Source: Phycisphaera sp. (GTDB lineage Bacteria; Planctomycetota; Phycisphaerae; Phycisphaerales; Phycisphaeraceae). Taken from it: a stretch of 11,004 nucleotides of DNA. Location of the stretch: positions 1-11,004 of the forward strand of contig JARFRI010000036.1 in NCBI GenBank assembly GCA_029287335.1, in the 5' to 3' direction. Below are positions 1 through 6,674 of this stretch, piece after piece; position 1 is the first letter of the stretch; each line of letters begins with the position of its first letter. Below the pieces are notes generated by a model. It saw only the letters and a program-made list of their open reading frames with translations, was not told the origin of the DNA and searched no databases. The position numbers and the translations under genes were made by a program.

Positions 1-934
1 CCTCGGCACGGTCCGCGTCACACGACGCATACGCCATGAACGCTCCTACCTGATCGTGTGGCCCGAACGAGACGTCCGCTTCGTCGGCCAGGCCCGGATC
101 GACCCGCGCCCAATACAGCCGCGAGCCATCGCTGTCGCGCAGCACATCTGCGAGCACCGTCGAGGGGTAACGCAGCTCGTCGTGAGCCGACGGCCCGGGG
201 CAGAGCATCGCCTGGGAGTGCCGCGTGACGGTGTCCTGATTCATCACGATCCGCTTGTCAGACTTAGCTGGCTCACTGTATATACGGGTCGCATTACTCG
301 GCGACCAGCCGCCGCAGCGTGCTTCTAAGTCGGCGCAGAGTTGATCGAAATCCAGCCGACCCGCCGCAGAGACGATGAGGTTGTCCGGGCTGTAGCGGTC
401 GTTGAAGTAACCACGCATCTGCGGCGCGGTCAGGGCGCTGACGGTGTCGGCGGTGCCAAGCACGCGGTAGCCCAGGCCGTGCTCGGCATAGTGCTCCTCC
501 AATAGCCGATCCTGCAGCCGCCACTCCGGCCGATCGTCGTACATGCCGATCTCTTCAAGGATGACCTGCTTCTCGGTATCGAAATCATCCTCACGCAGCG
601 ACGGCCGAAGCATGTCGGCGAACAAGTCCACCGCGCTGGGCAACACCTCCGGCAACACATGGGCGTAGTACACCGTCTGCTCGTGGCTCGTGTACGCGTT
701 ATAGTTCGCGCCGATCTCGTCAAACTCGCGGTTCACATCTTCAGCGGTCCGCTTCTCGGTGCCTTTGAACATCATGTGCTCGAGGAAGTGCGACACGCCC
801 ATCACGTCCGGCGTCTCGTCGCGAGCACCGGTCTTGACGAAGAAGCCGACGGCGGCGGTGTGCGCGTCGTCGTTGACCTCCGCGAGGATGGTCAGGCCGT
901 TGCTTAACGTATGTTGCTTGAAATCGATCGGCAT
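1..934 (-). CDS. M16-family (insulinase/mitochondrial processing peptidase-like) zinc protease, 3' part cut by window edge
   Basis: The reverse strand gives an open frame from the ATG at 934 to the left edge, 311 codons with no stop, so the C-terminal part is missing; M16 proteins are usually 400-450 residues or longer. The inverted zinc motif HFLEH is at residues 49-53 (His49 and His53 as metal ligands, Glu52 catalytic). The later motif VILEEIGMYDD, at about 124-134, carries the third ligand Glu (127 or 128). The order of motifs and spacing match the active subunit of the family, which degrades peptides or processes presequences. No signal peptide is visible, so a cytoplasmic location is inferred. 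The start is supported by AAGGGA seven bases upstream. Only four bases separate it from the der stop codon, so it is probably cotranscribed with der. The family is secure; the substrate is unknown. Confidence 0.93.
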   Translation of the reverse strand, partial: MPIDFKQHTLSNGLTILAEVNDDAHTAAVGFFVKTGARDETPDVMGVSHFLEHMMFKGTEKRTAEDVNREFDEIGANYNAYTSHEQTVYYAHVLPEVLPSAVDLFADMLRPSLREDDFDTEKQVILEEIGMYDDRPEWRLQDRLLEEHYAEHGLGYRVLGTADTVSALTAPQMRGYFNDRYSPDNLIVSAAGRLDFDQLCADLEARCGGWSPSNATRIYSEPAKSDKRIVMNQDTVTRHSQAMLCPGPSAHDELRYPSTVLADVLRDSDGSRLYWARVDPGLADEADVSFGPHDQVGAFMAYASCDADRAE

Positions 935-938
935 GCCG

Positions 939-2324
939 TTATCCCTTGGCTTTGATGTCCTTGCGCTGCTCCGCAGACATCTTATCCTTGCCGCGCACGA
1001 ACAGGCGGATCGGCACCTCACTAAACGGGACCGTGTCGCGAAGCCGGTTGATCACGTACTGCTGGTAGTTGCGATCGAACAGGTCCGCATCATTAACGAA
1101 CAGCACGATCGTCGGCGGATTTACGTTGGTCTGCGTCGCGTAGTACATCTTCGCGTGTCGGCCGTACCGGTTGCTCGGACCACGCTCCTTGGCGATCTCT
1201 TCGACCGCGCGGTTCAGCTCGCTGGTGCCCATGCGGTGGTTGGCTTGTTCGTAGAGGTTCATGGCCAAGGCAAGCGCCTCGGCCATGCCTTCGTTATTCG
1301 ACGCGCTGGTGAACACGATCGGCGCGAAGGTTAGCCCCTTGAGCGAGTCGTCCAAGTACTCAACGTACTCTTCCTGCGTGTGTTCCTGCTCGGCCAAGTC
1401 CCACTTGTTGATCACTACCACCGTCGGGCGGTAGTGCTTGTTGATCTCGTTGACCAACTGGTGGTCGACCTGACTGATCGGTACCGACGAGTCGATCAGC
1501 AGCAGACACACGTCCGCACGACGGACGCTTCGTAGCGAGCGGTGCTGGCTGTAGTACTCAATGTCACCCGCTAAGGACTTGGTCTTGCGTACGCCAGCCG
1601 TGTCGATGAGCGTGAAGATCTTGCTGTCGATCTGGCAGCGGACATCGACACTGTCGCGTGTGGTGCCTTCTTTTTCCGAGACGATGACGCGTTCTTCACC
1701 GGCCAGCGCGTTGACGAGCGTGCTCTTACCCGCGTTGCGTTTACCAACGACCGCGACGAGGACGCCCGAGTCGTCTTCGTGGTCTTCGCTGATATCGAAC
1801 TGCTTGAAGTCGATATTTCGTTTCAGAGCGCGGTACAACTCGCCGAAGTTGTGCTTGGTCGTCGCCGAGACCTTGACCGGCTCGCCGAAGCCGAGTTGCA
1901 TCGCGTCGTAGGCGGCAGGCTCAAGGTTGTCCGCATCGACCTTGTTCGCCACCAGGATGATCGGCTTATCGCCCGCGCTGGTCCGCAGCACTTTGGCGAC
2001 GGTCTTGTCCAACGGCACGATGCCCGACTGCGAGTCCACCACGAACATGACCAAGTCCGCATCCGCCAGGCCCTTGGCGATCTGCTGCTCGACTTCGGCG
2101 GTGAGCTGTTGGCTGTCCTGGATGCCGTAGCCGCCGGTGTCGATGAGGATCGCCAGGTCGGGATCGCGCCCTTCGTTGGGGATCTCGATCTTCGTGGAGA
2201 CGCGGTCGCGCGTGACGCCGGCCGTCGGGTCGACGATGGAGATCTTGCGACCGGCCAGGCGGTTCATGAGGGACGACTTGCCGACGTTGGGTCGGCCGAC
2301 GATAGCGATCTTCGGTAAAGGCAT
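939..2324 (-). CDS. der: Ribosome biogenesis GTPase Der (EngA), double GTPase
   Basis: This 461-residue protein has the tandem GTPase layout unique to Der, which helps assemble the 50S ribosomal subunit in the cytoplasm. G domain 1: P-loop GRPNVGKS (10-17), DTGG (62-65), NKVD (127-130), SAT (153-155). G domain 2: P-loop GKRNAGKS (194-201), DTAG (241-244), NKWD (306-309), then SAS. The last ~110 residues match the C-terminal KH-like domain, including a TNVNPPTIVLFVND segment. Length is typical. The second P-loop reads KRNA where many Der proteins have RPNV; the catalytic Gly-Lys-Ser is intact, so function should be retained. The ATG start has only a weak GGA eight bases upstream. The gene sits between tsaB and the M16 protease gene on the same strand. 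Confidence 0.98.
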   Translation of the reverse strand: MPLPKIAIVGRPNVGKSSLMNRLAGRKISIVDPTAGVTRDRVSTKIEIPNEGRDPDLAILIDTGGYGIQDSQQLTAEVEQQIAKGLADADLVMFVVDSQSGIVPLDKTVAKVLRTSAGDKPIILVANKVDADNLEPAAYDAMQLGFGEPVKVSATTKHNFGELYRALKRNIDFKQFDISEDHEDDSGVLVAVVGKRNAGKSTLVNALAGEERVIVSEKEGTTRDSVDVRCQIDSKIFTLIDTAGVRKTKSLAGDIEYYSQHRSLRSVRRADVCLLLIDSSVPISQVDHQLVNEINKHYRPTVVVINKWDLAEQEHTQEEYVEYLDDSLKGLTFAPIVFTSASNNEGMAEALALAMNLYEQANHRMGTSELNRAVEEIAKERGPSNRYGRHAKMYYATQTNVNPPTIVLFVNDADLFDRNYQQYVINRLRDTVPFSEVPIRLFVRGKDKMSAEQRKDIKAKG

Positions 2325-2436
2325 GGTTTGTTTCCGTTGGTCGCTGAGCAGATTCAGCGAACGGGGGACCCGCTTGTCATTACGCCGGCGGGGATTGGCG
2401 GAGAGACATTGTACTCAGACCAAGGAAGCCGTGTGT

Positions 2437-2504
2437 GTTAGCCGTCGCCTGAAAGGCGAGCGTTGCTGGTGCCCGGACGCGCCGCCTTGCAGGCGACGGC
2501 TAAC
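2437..2504. repeat. REP/BIME-like inverted repeat between tsaB and der
   Basis: The left arm (2437-2451) GTTAGCCGTCGCCTG is repeated as its exact reverse complement at 2490-2504; extending inward to 2458 and 2483 gives 21 matches in 22. Each arm also folds on its own: CGCCT-GAA-AGGCG at 2446-2458 and CGCCT-TGC-AGGCG at 2483-2495. Two small hairpins in opposite orientation is the layout of bacterial REP pairs (BIMEs). It starts three bases after the tsaB stop codon, inside a same-strand gene run. Possible roles are mRNA end protection or partial termination. Copy number elsewhere in the genome cannot be seen here. Confidence 0.7.
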
Positions 2505-2507
2505 GAT

Positions 2508-3173
2508 TCAATCCCTTCCAAGTTCGTTCCACAGCGTCACCGCCTCGGGCTCGCGGATGTAGAGGGGGAGCAAGGCATGCGGGTCGGTGAAGTGATGAGC
2601 GGCGGTGAGGCGCTGGCCAACGGTCCATGTCGAATTGGGATCGACCACGGCCTTGTCCAAGGGGAGCTGGCCGGGGTGGTCCAGATCGACTTCGCTGACG
2701 AGTCTGAGCTGCGCGGGGTCATCGACGGCGGCGAGGAGTTCTTCAAGGGATCGCAGCGCGGGCTCGACAATCTGCTGATCGTTTTTATAGACCGCGCAGT
2801 ACATCGTGCCACGCTTGATGTTGAGGCAGACCGCGACGGGCTTATTGGGTTGCGCGTTTTGTAACGCCAGCGCATCGAGGGTGGGCACAGCGACGAGTTT
2901 GAGGCTTGGGATGGTGAGCGCAAGCATCTTCGCCGCAGCGATGGCCATGCGCAGGCCGGTGAACGAGCCGGGGCCGACGGAGATGTACAGGTGATTCAGG
3001 TCGCGGGGTGTTAGGCCGTGTTCTTGCAGGAGTGCGTCGGCGGTTGGGATAAGTTCGAGGTTGTTGCGGCGGGTGCGCGGGACTTGTCGAGCTTCTTTGA
3101 AATCGTCACCGATCCCCAGCGCGACATGCGCGGTTCGGCCGGCGGTCTCGAAGGTGAGGGAGGCGGCGGTCAT
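2508..3173 (-). CDS. tsaB: tRNA threonylcarbamoyladenosine biosynthesis protein TsaB
   Basis: The 221-residue product belongs to the ASKHA-fold TsaB/YeaZ family, the scaffold partner of TsaD in making t6A at position 37 of ANN-decoding tRNAs. The diagnostic segment VGPGSFTGLRMAIAAAK is at 66-82, and the C-terminal PLYIREPEAVTLWNE matches the family's usual ending. The N-terminal SLTFETAG takes the place of the usual 'LAIDTS' strand, so it diverges in the nucleotide-binding region, as is common because TsaB does not itself bind ATP productively. Length is normal. The ATG overlaps the upstream gene's TGA as ATGA, implying translational coupling with the membrane protein gene before it. A 183-bp gap holding an inverted repeat separates it from der. 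Confidence 0.93.
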   Translation of the reverse strand: MTAASLTFETAGRTAHVALGIGDDFKEARQVPRTRRNNLELIPTADALLQEHGLTPRDLNHLYISVGPGSFTGLRMAIAAAKMLALTIPSLKLVAVPTLDALALQNAQPNKPVAVCLNIKRGTMYCAVYKNDQQIVEPALRSLEELLAAVDDPAQLRLVSEVDLDHPGQLPLDKAVVDPNSTWTVGQRLTAAHHFTDPHALLPLYIREPEAVTLWNELGRD

Positions 3174-3619
3174 GCGGGTTGGTTCGTTGAAGCAGAAGGC
3201 GGGATCGCTGCGGCGATGGCGAACGCAAAATAAACGCTCATCGCCATGAGCAGGATGGCCATCATGTCGGCAGAGAATAAATATTCAAACGCATGGCCGA
3301 CGGATGGTTTGAAGGTGGGGTCCAGCCATTTGATCCAGAGGATGTGCCTTAAGACGTAGCCGATCAGGCAGGTGACGAGCGTCGCAACGATGGCAATCGT
3401 GCCGGGCCGAGGTAGTGGCTGTTTGGTGCTGAATCGCATGGCACAGCCGATGAGCGGGCCGACGAGCAAAGGCGCGAGCCATTGGTTCAGGCCGAGGTTT
3501 TGGTAGAACACCCAGTACAGGCCGACACTGACCACCATCGCAGCGGCGATCGCGGCGAAGGGCAGGATCGGCGGGAGGTTCGTCGGGGCTTTGGGTTGTC
3601 CTTGATCGACATAAGGCAT
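3170..3619 (-). CDS. Predicted four-helix membrane protein, function unknown
   Basis: The 149-residue product is not a family I recognise. After a polar Pro/Gln-rich N-terminus (1-17) it has four hydrophobic segments at about 18-38, 46-61, 74-94 and 112-139, so it is an integral inner-membrane protein. Short basic loops (RFSTKQPLPRP at 62-72, and around K97-K104) separate the helices. A GGGAA sequence lies seven bases before the ATG. The gene begins 18 bases after the trpD stop, and its stop overlaps the tsaB start by four bases, so it is very likely expressed with both. No catalytic motif is visible. The gene neighbourhood does not reveal a role. Confidence 0.85.
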   Translation of the reverse strand: MPYVDQGQPKAPTNLPPILPFAAIAAAMVVSVGLYWVFYQNLGLNQWLAPLLVGPLIGCAMRFSTKQPLPRPGTIAIVATLVTCLIGYVLRHILWIKWLDPTFKPSVGHAFEYLFSADMMAILLMAMSVYFAFAIAAAIPPSASTNQPA

Positions 3620-3637
3620 GGTGGCGTTCCCGGCTGT

Positions 3638-4702
3638 TTATGTCTTGTCTTGATTCGTTAGTTCGATCAATGCATCGAGGGCAGCCTTAGCTTTGCCAGT
3701 GTCGATGGCGTCGAAGGCCATGGTTAAGCCCTCGGCCAAGTCTTGCGCGACGCCGCCAACGGTCAGCGCGGCCGCGGCATTGAGCGCGACGATCTCGCGC
3801 GGGGCGCCTTCCTTGCCCGCAAGGATGTTGGTAATCACTTTCGCGCTAGCCTCCGGGCTATCAACACGCAGTGCTGAGGGATGGCCAAGCGAGAGGTTCA
3901 ACTCGGTCGGGTCCATCTCGGTGGTCGTGACTGTGCCATCGCGGACGGTGGAGACAACGTTGAGTCCCGAGGTAGAGAGTTCGTCGAGGGCGTCGAACTG
4001 CTGGCTGTCTCCATCGGCATCGGGGAGCGTGCCATGAACTACCATGGCATGGATCGAGCCGAGCTTGAGCAGGACCTTGGCGATCATGCTGGTGAGCTTG
4101 GGGCTGAAGACACCCATGACTTGTCGCGGTGCGCCGGCGGGGTTGGTCAGCGGGCCGACGAGATTGAACAGCGTGCGGAAGCCCAGGTCAGCGCGAACGG
4201 GTCCGGCGTGTTTCATCGCGGGGTGGTGGGCCGGGGCGAAGCAAAAGCAAATACCCGCCTGGTCGAGGCACTTGGTGAGTGTGTCGGTTGAGACAGCGAG
4301 CTTGACGCCGAGGGTGTCGAGGACTTGAGACGAGCCGGACTTGCTGGTGACCGACTTGTTGCCGTGCTTGGCGACGCACAGGCCAAGGGGCCGGCCTGCG
4401 CCGGCGGCGACGATCGCGCTGGCGGTGGAGATGTTGAACGTGCCGGCGAGGTCCCCGCCTGTGCCACAGGTATCGATCGCGACCAGGCCCTTGGGCACGG
4501 TGACTTTCGCGGCCTTGGCCCGCATGACGGTTGCGGCGCCGACGAGTTCATCGACAGTCGCGCCGCGCTGCTGGATGAGTGCGAGCAGTGCGGCGGTCTG
4601 CGTCGGCTGAGCCTTGCCCGTCATAATCTGCTCAAAGGCATCGATCGCCTGCTCTGCAGAGAGCGGGTTGTTTTCAACGAGTTGTGCCAGGAGATCTTTC
4701 AC
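3638..4702 (-). CDS. trpD: Anthranilate phosphoribosyltransferase
   Basis: The 354-residue product catalyses transfer of phosphoribose from PRPP to anthranilate, the second committed step of tryptophan synthesis. Family landmarks are all present: helical N-terminal domain (1-70), the PRPP-binding loop CGTGGD (79-84), FNIST (89-93), KHGNKSVTSKSGSSQ (112-126), HHPAMKHAGPVRADLGFRT (159-177) with the anthranilate-side Arg170, LVGPLTNPAG (181-190), and the metal-binding region DALDE. The start is GTG at 4702; no good Shine-Dalgarno is visible, and the nearest upstream ATG (AAATGTAG) runs straight into a stop. It stands apart from other trp genes. The 101-bp region upstream (4703-4803) is AT-richer and may carry a promoter, but it holds no Trp-codon leader peptide. 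Confidence 0.97.
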   Translation of the reverse strand: MKDLLAQLVENNPLSAEQAIDAFEQIMTGKAQPTQTAALLALIQQRGATVDELVGAATVMRAKAAKVTVPKGLVAIDTCGTGGDLAGTFNISTASAIVAAGAGRPLGLCVAKHGNKSVTSKSGSSQVLDTLGVKLAVSTDTLTKCLDQAGICFCFAPAHHPAMKHAGPVRADLGFRTLFNLVGPLTNPAGAPRQVMGVFSPKLTSMIAKVLLKLGSIHAMVVHGTLPDADGDSQQFDALDELSTSGLNVVSTVRDGTVTTTEMDPTELNLSLGHPSALRVDSPEASAKVITNILAGKEGAPREIVALNAAAALTVGGVAQDLAEGLTMAFDAIDTGKAKAALDALIELTNQDKT

Positions 4703-4803
4703 AAGGGCTAGTCTACATTTTTCTGGTTATTCGACCCTATCGCGAGATTCAAAACAAGTAAGTCGTATACTTTTTGGAGTGATTGGAGGGCCAGTCCGAA
4801 CGG

Positions 4804-5046
4804 TTAAAAAAACAGCAGTGTCAGCCACAGCGCAGCGGCAGCGAGGACCATGAATACGCTGATTTGGAAGGCGAGATAACCCGCCCGGCGGGGCAGCCCC
4901 ACGAGCGTCTCGGTCTTGATTGTGCGGTAGACCAGGGCAACGATGAGGATCAACGGCGGCAGGAACCAGAGCCAATAGCGATCGATCGGGGCAGGATCGA
5001 GAAACGGGCGGAAGGCGAGAAGCGATGTGGCGAGCAGTAGCATCAC
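4804..5046 (-). CDS. Small predicted membrane protein, function unknown
   Basis: The 80-residue product is almost entirely hydrophobic, with three likely membrane segments: about 1-14, 24-43 and 55-80, joined by a short basic loop (KTETLVGLPRR, about 45-55). It ends on the aromatic LLFF. Two starts are possible: GTG at 5046, overlapping the upstream stop as GTGA, or ATG at 5043, where stop and start share one base (TGATG). Either implies coupling to the DUF6677-like gene. I do not recognise the family. The coupling suggests that the two membrane proteins work together, which is an inference. Confidence 0.75.
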   Translation of the reverse strand: MMLLLATSLLAFRPFLDPAPIDRYWLWFLPPLILIVALVYRTIKTETLVGLPRRAGYLAFQISVFMVLAAAALWLTLLFF

Positions 5047-5549
5047 GCCGCCCCCGTCGTTTCACCTGCTCCAAGCGGCAGCACGTGTTCGGTGCTGCGT
5101 GGCTCGCGGTAGGCGATGTCGATGATGGCCAAGAGGTTGAGCAGGCCCGCCAGCGCGGTATAGAGCGTGCCGATCTCGGCGGCTCGGCCGTAGGCGGGCT
5201 GATAGGGAATGGTCGTGTCGTAGGGGCTTGGATCGTTTCCTTCGTTGCGGGCACGGAGTTTGTCGTGGGTGTATTCAACGGCGATGGACGGCGCGATCAG
5301 GGCCTGTCCCAAGTACCACGGCCGAAGCGTGCCGTCGGCAGATCGTGAGTGAACGACACTGATCCCGCCGACCAGCAGCCCCACCAGCCAAAGACCGCCG
5401 ATAAAAACCATCAGGATCGCCCCGCGTTTGGGATGCCCGGCAAGGATGTGCCCAAGGCCGGGGATCAGCCACGCAGCGACCGCCGCAGGCAGGTTCCACA
5501 CCGGCGGAGGCGTGTCGGTCGCGGGTTCGTCGAGAGGCGTCTGTGACAA
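5043..5549 (-). CDS. DUF6677-like membrane protein
   Basis: The 168-residue product has a Pro-rich polar N-terminus (1-17), then AAWLIPGLGHILAGHPKRGAI (25-45), a motif I associate with the planctomycete DUF6677 proteins, which resembles TM2-type 'PGLGH..G..KRG' hairpins. Membrane segments are at about 20-37, 44-63 and 127-146. The C-terminal GTLYTALAGLLNLLAIID helix also fits DUF6677. The middle (64-125) is polar. The role is unknown. The start is TTG at 5549; no ATG or GTG occurs just upstream in frame and the next ATG would remove the conserved helix. It heads the leftward gene run and is divergent from the acidic-protein gene. Confidence 0.82.
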   Translation of the reverse strand: MSQTPLDEPATDTPPPVWNLPAAVAAWLIPGLGHILAGHPKRGAILMVFIGGLWLVGLLVGGISVVHSRSADGTLRPWYLGQALIAPSIAVEYTHDKLRARNEGNDPSPYDTTIPYQPAYGRAAEIGTLYTALAGLLNLLAIIDIAYREPRSTEHVLPLGAGETTGAA

Positions 5550-5575
5550 TTTAGTGTGCTCAACACAAGTCGGGG

Positions 5576-5603
5576 TTGATTGCGAAACGAAGGCTGGTAA
5601 AAC
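5576..5603 (+). promoter_or_regulatory. Candidate sigma-70-like promoter for the acidic-protein gene
   Basis: TTGATT (5576-5581) and TAAAAC (5598-5603) are separated by 16 bases and each matches four of six consensus positions. They lie in the divergent region between the TTG start at 5549 and the acidic-protein gene. This is a pattern match only. Confidence 0.3.
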
Positions 5604-5698
5604 TTAGCAATATCTCGGCGACATCTGCCGATAGTGTAACCGCCTAAGCATGTCCTTATGCCATGCAGAAAGAAACGACACCCGACCGAGGCCCAGCC

Positions 5699-6004
5699 AT
5701 GCCAAGCACTGAACACAACATCGACGAACTGCTCTTGACCCCTGCTGGCCACCGCGCCCACGGCCGATTCCTCGCCGTCGAAGACGAAGAAGAAATCGAT
5801 GAGTCGATCTTCTACGACGATGACGAAGAAGAGGACGACGACCTACTCGATGACGACGACGAAGACGACGAGGACCTACTCGACGACGATGATGATGAAG
5901 ATGAAGACGAGGATGATGAAGACTACCTCGACGATGATGAGGATGACGACTTCCTGGACGATGATGATGAGGATGATTTTCTCGATGATGAAGAGGAAGA
6001 CTGA
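5699..6004 (+). CDS. Hyperacidic low-complexity protein, function unknown
   Basis: The frame is open from an ATG at 5663, but the ATG at 5699 has GAGG seven bases upstream and is the better start, giving 101 residues. The first ~26 residues (containing NIDELLLTPAGHRAHGRFLA) are of normal composition. From residue 27 to the end, 59 of 75 residues are Asp or Glu. The acidic tail is divided by hydrophobic pairs LL, LL, YL, FL, FL, giving imperfect repeats of the form (L/Y/F)-L-Asp-rich. Such a tail is expected to be disordered and to bind basic partners or metal ions, but there is no homology-based function. The DNA is a GAY/GAR triplet run, prone to slippage. It is followed by a strong terminator, which supports a real transcription unit. 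Confidence 0.75.
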   Translation: MPSTEHNIDELLLTPAGHRAHGRFLAVEDEEEIDESIFYDDDEEEDDDLLDDDDEDDEDLLDDDDDEDEDEDDEDYLDDDEDDDFLDDDDEDDFLDDEEED

Positions 6005-6059
6005 ATCTGCGCTCGTCGTCTGCCGCTGATCGGCATAACCGCTACAAGCCCTACGGATG

Positions 6060-6085
6060 AACGCTCGCAGCCGCGGGCGTTTTTT
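6060..6085 (+). terminator. Intrinsic terminator after the acidic-protein gene
   Basis: The stem AACGCTCG (6060-6067) pairs with CGGGCGTT (6074-6081), including one G-T pair, around a six-base loop, and the T-run spans 6080-6085. It lies 56 bases after the stop codon of the acidic-protein gene. Confidence 0.85.
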
Positions 6086-6175
6086 CATGGCAACGATCGG
6101 CTCAATCTCCTTCAACCCGGAGGGGTGTACAACCGATAAGTCGTAGGTCTGACGAACTGAAACAGGAGTGAGAAG

Positions 6176-6550
6176 ATGTCTGAATCGACCGACCCACAAG
6201 GCAGCAAAGAGCGTGGCCCCGACCGCCGCAAGAACGTGCTCGATACGCGTGGCAACGGCCTGGAGCGCCGCCGAGGGCCGGGGCGTCGGCTCAGCGATTT
6301 CGCCAAGGCCGCAGAAGAGGGCGAGATGAATGTCGAGCAGTTCCTCTTCATCCAGGCGATCGATGCGTTCAAGCGCGCCAACGACAAGCCATTCCCGACC
6401 TGGACCGAGGTGCTCGAAGTCATCCGCAAACTGGGCTATCGCAAGACCTGCAAGATGGACATCAACCTGCCACAGTGCGAAGACTGGGTCGAGGACGCCG
6501 ACGTCCCCGCATTCGCGCAGGGCGACGATGACGAACGCGACGCGGCGTGA
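6176..6550 (+). CDS. Conserved-looking hypothetical protein, RRGPGRR and FPTWTEVLEVI motifs
   Basis: The 124-residue soluble protein has an Arg-rich N-terminal half (RRKNVLDTRGNGLERRRGPGRR within 17-38), a helical segment with alternating acidic and hydrophobic residues (about 41-68), the motif PFPTWTEVLEVIRKLGYRKT (72-91), and an acidic C-terminus. It resembles proteins annotated as hypothetical in planctomycetes, from memory rather than a search. The basic region suggests nucleic-acid or ribosome contact, but this is an inference; no known enzyme motif is seen. The start is well supported by AGGAG seven bases before the ATG. It lies between a terminator and an inverted repeat element, so it is probably its own transcription unit or is followed by the Nudix gene. 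Confidence 0.85.
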   Translation: MSESTDPQGSKERGPDRRKNVLDTRGNGLERRRGPGRRLSDFAKAAEEGEMNVEQFLFIQAIDAFKRANDKPFPTWTEVLEVIRKLGYRKTCKMDINLPQCEDWVEDADVPAFAQGDDDERDAA

Positions 6551-6558
6551 TTCATTTT

Positions 6559-6660
6559 GTGATCTGGTGATTTAGTGATTTGGCGAAGTCAAGGCATCCT
6601 TGCGGTGATTTTGCTTTCGTCTATTCGCTAAATCGCGATATCACCAAATCGCCAAATCGA
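6559..6660. repeat. Inverted pair of 8-bp tandem repeat arrays (unit ATTTGGYG)
   Basis: The left array has three adjoining 8-mers, GTGATCTG, GTGATTTA, GTGATTTG (6559-6582), followed by GCGAA. The right array (6626-6657) has four 8-mers in reverse orientation: CGCTAAAT, CGCGATAT, CACCAAAT, CGCCAAAT, then CGA. Read on one strand the consensus is ATTTGGYG. The arrays face each other across about 40 bases and could form a long imperfect hairpin. The element fills nearly all of the gap between the 124-residue gene and the Nudix gene, ending 14 bases before the Nudix ATG. Confidence 0.75.
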
Positions 6661-6674
6661 CTACCCTTCGATTC

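Noticed and set aside
759..2318. Long plus-strand open frames opposite der
   Set aside because: They are antisense to a gene with complete Der motifs, have Arg/Val-rich shadow composition and no motifs or ribosome sites of their own.
4703..4803. Tryptophan attenuator or leader peptide upstream of trpD
   Set aside because: No short frame with clustered Trp codons and no terminator/antiterminator hairpins could be found on the minus strand.
5603..5635. Palindrome TCGGC-gacatct-GCCGA as a possible operator
   Set aside because: Only a five-base stem before mismatches; expected by chance in this composition.
5663..5698. Earlier ATG for the acidic protein
   Set aside because: No Shine-Dalgarno before 5663, whereas GAGG precedes the ATG at 5699 at a good distance; not excluded.
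5876..6199. Minus-strand frame with an Ile/Val-rich C-terminus that looks like a membrane segment
   Set aside because: It is the reverse complement of the GAY/GAR run; the hydrophobic stretch is a by-product of the Asp/Glu codons.
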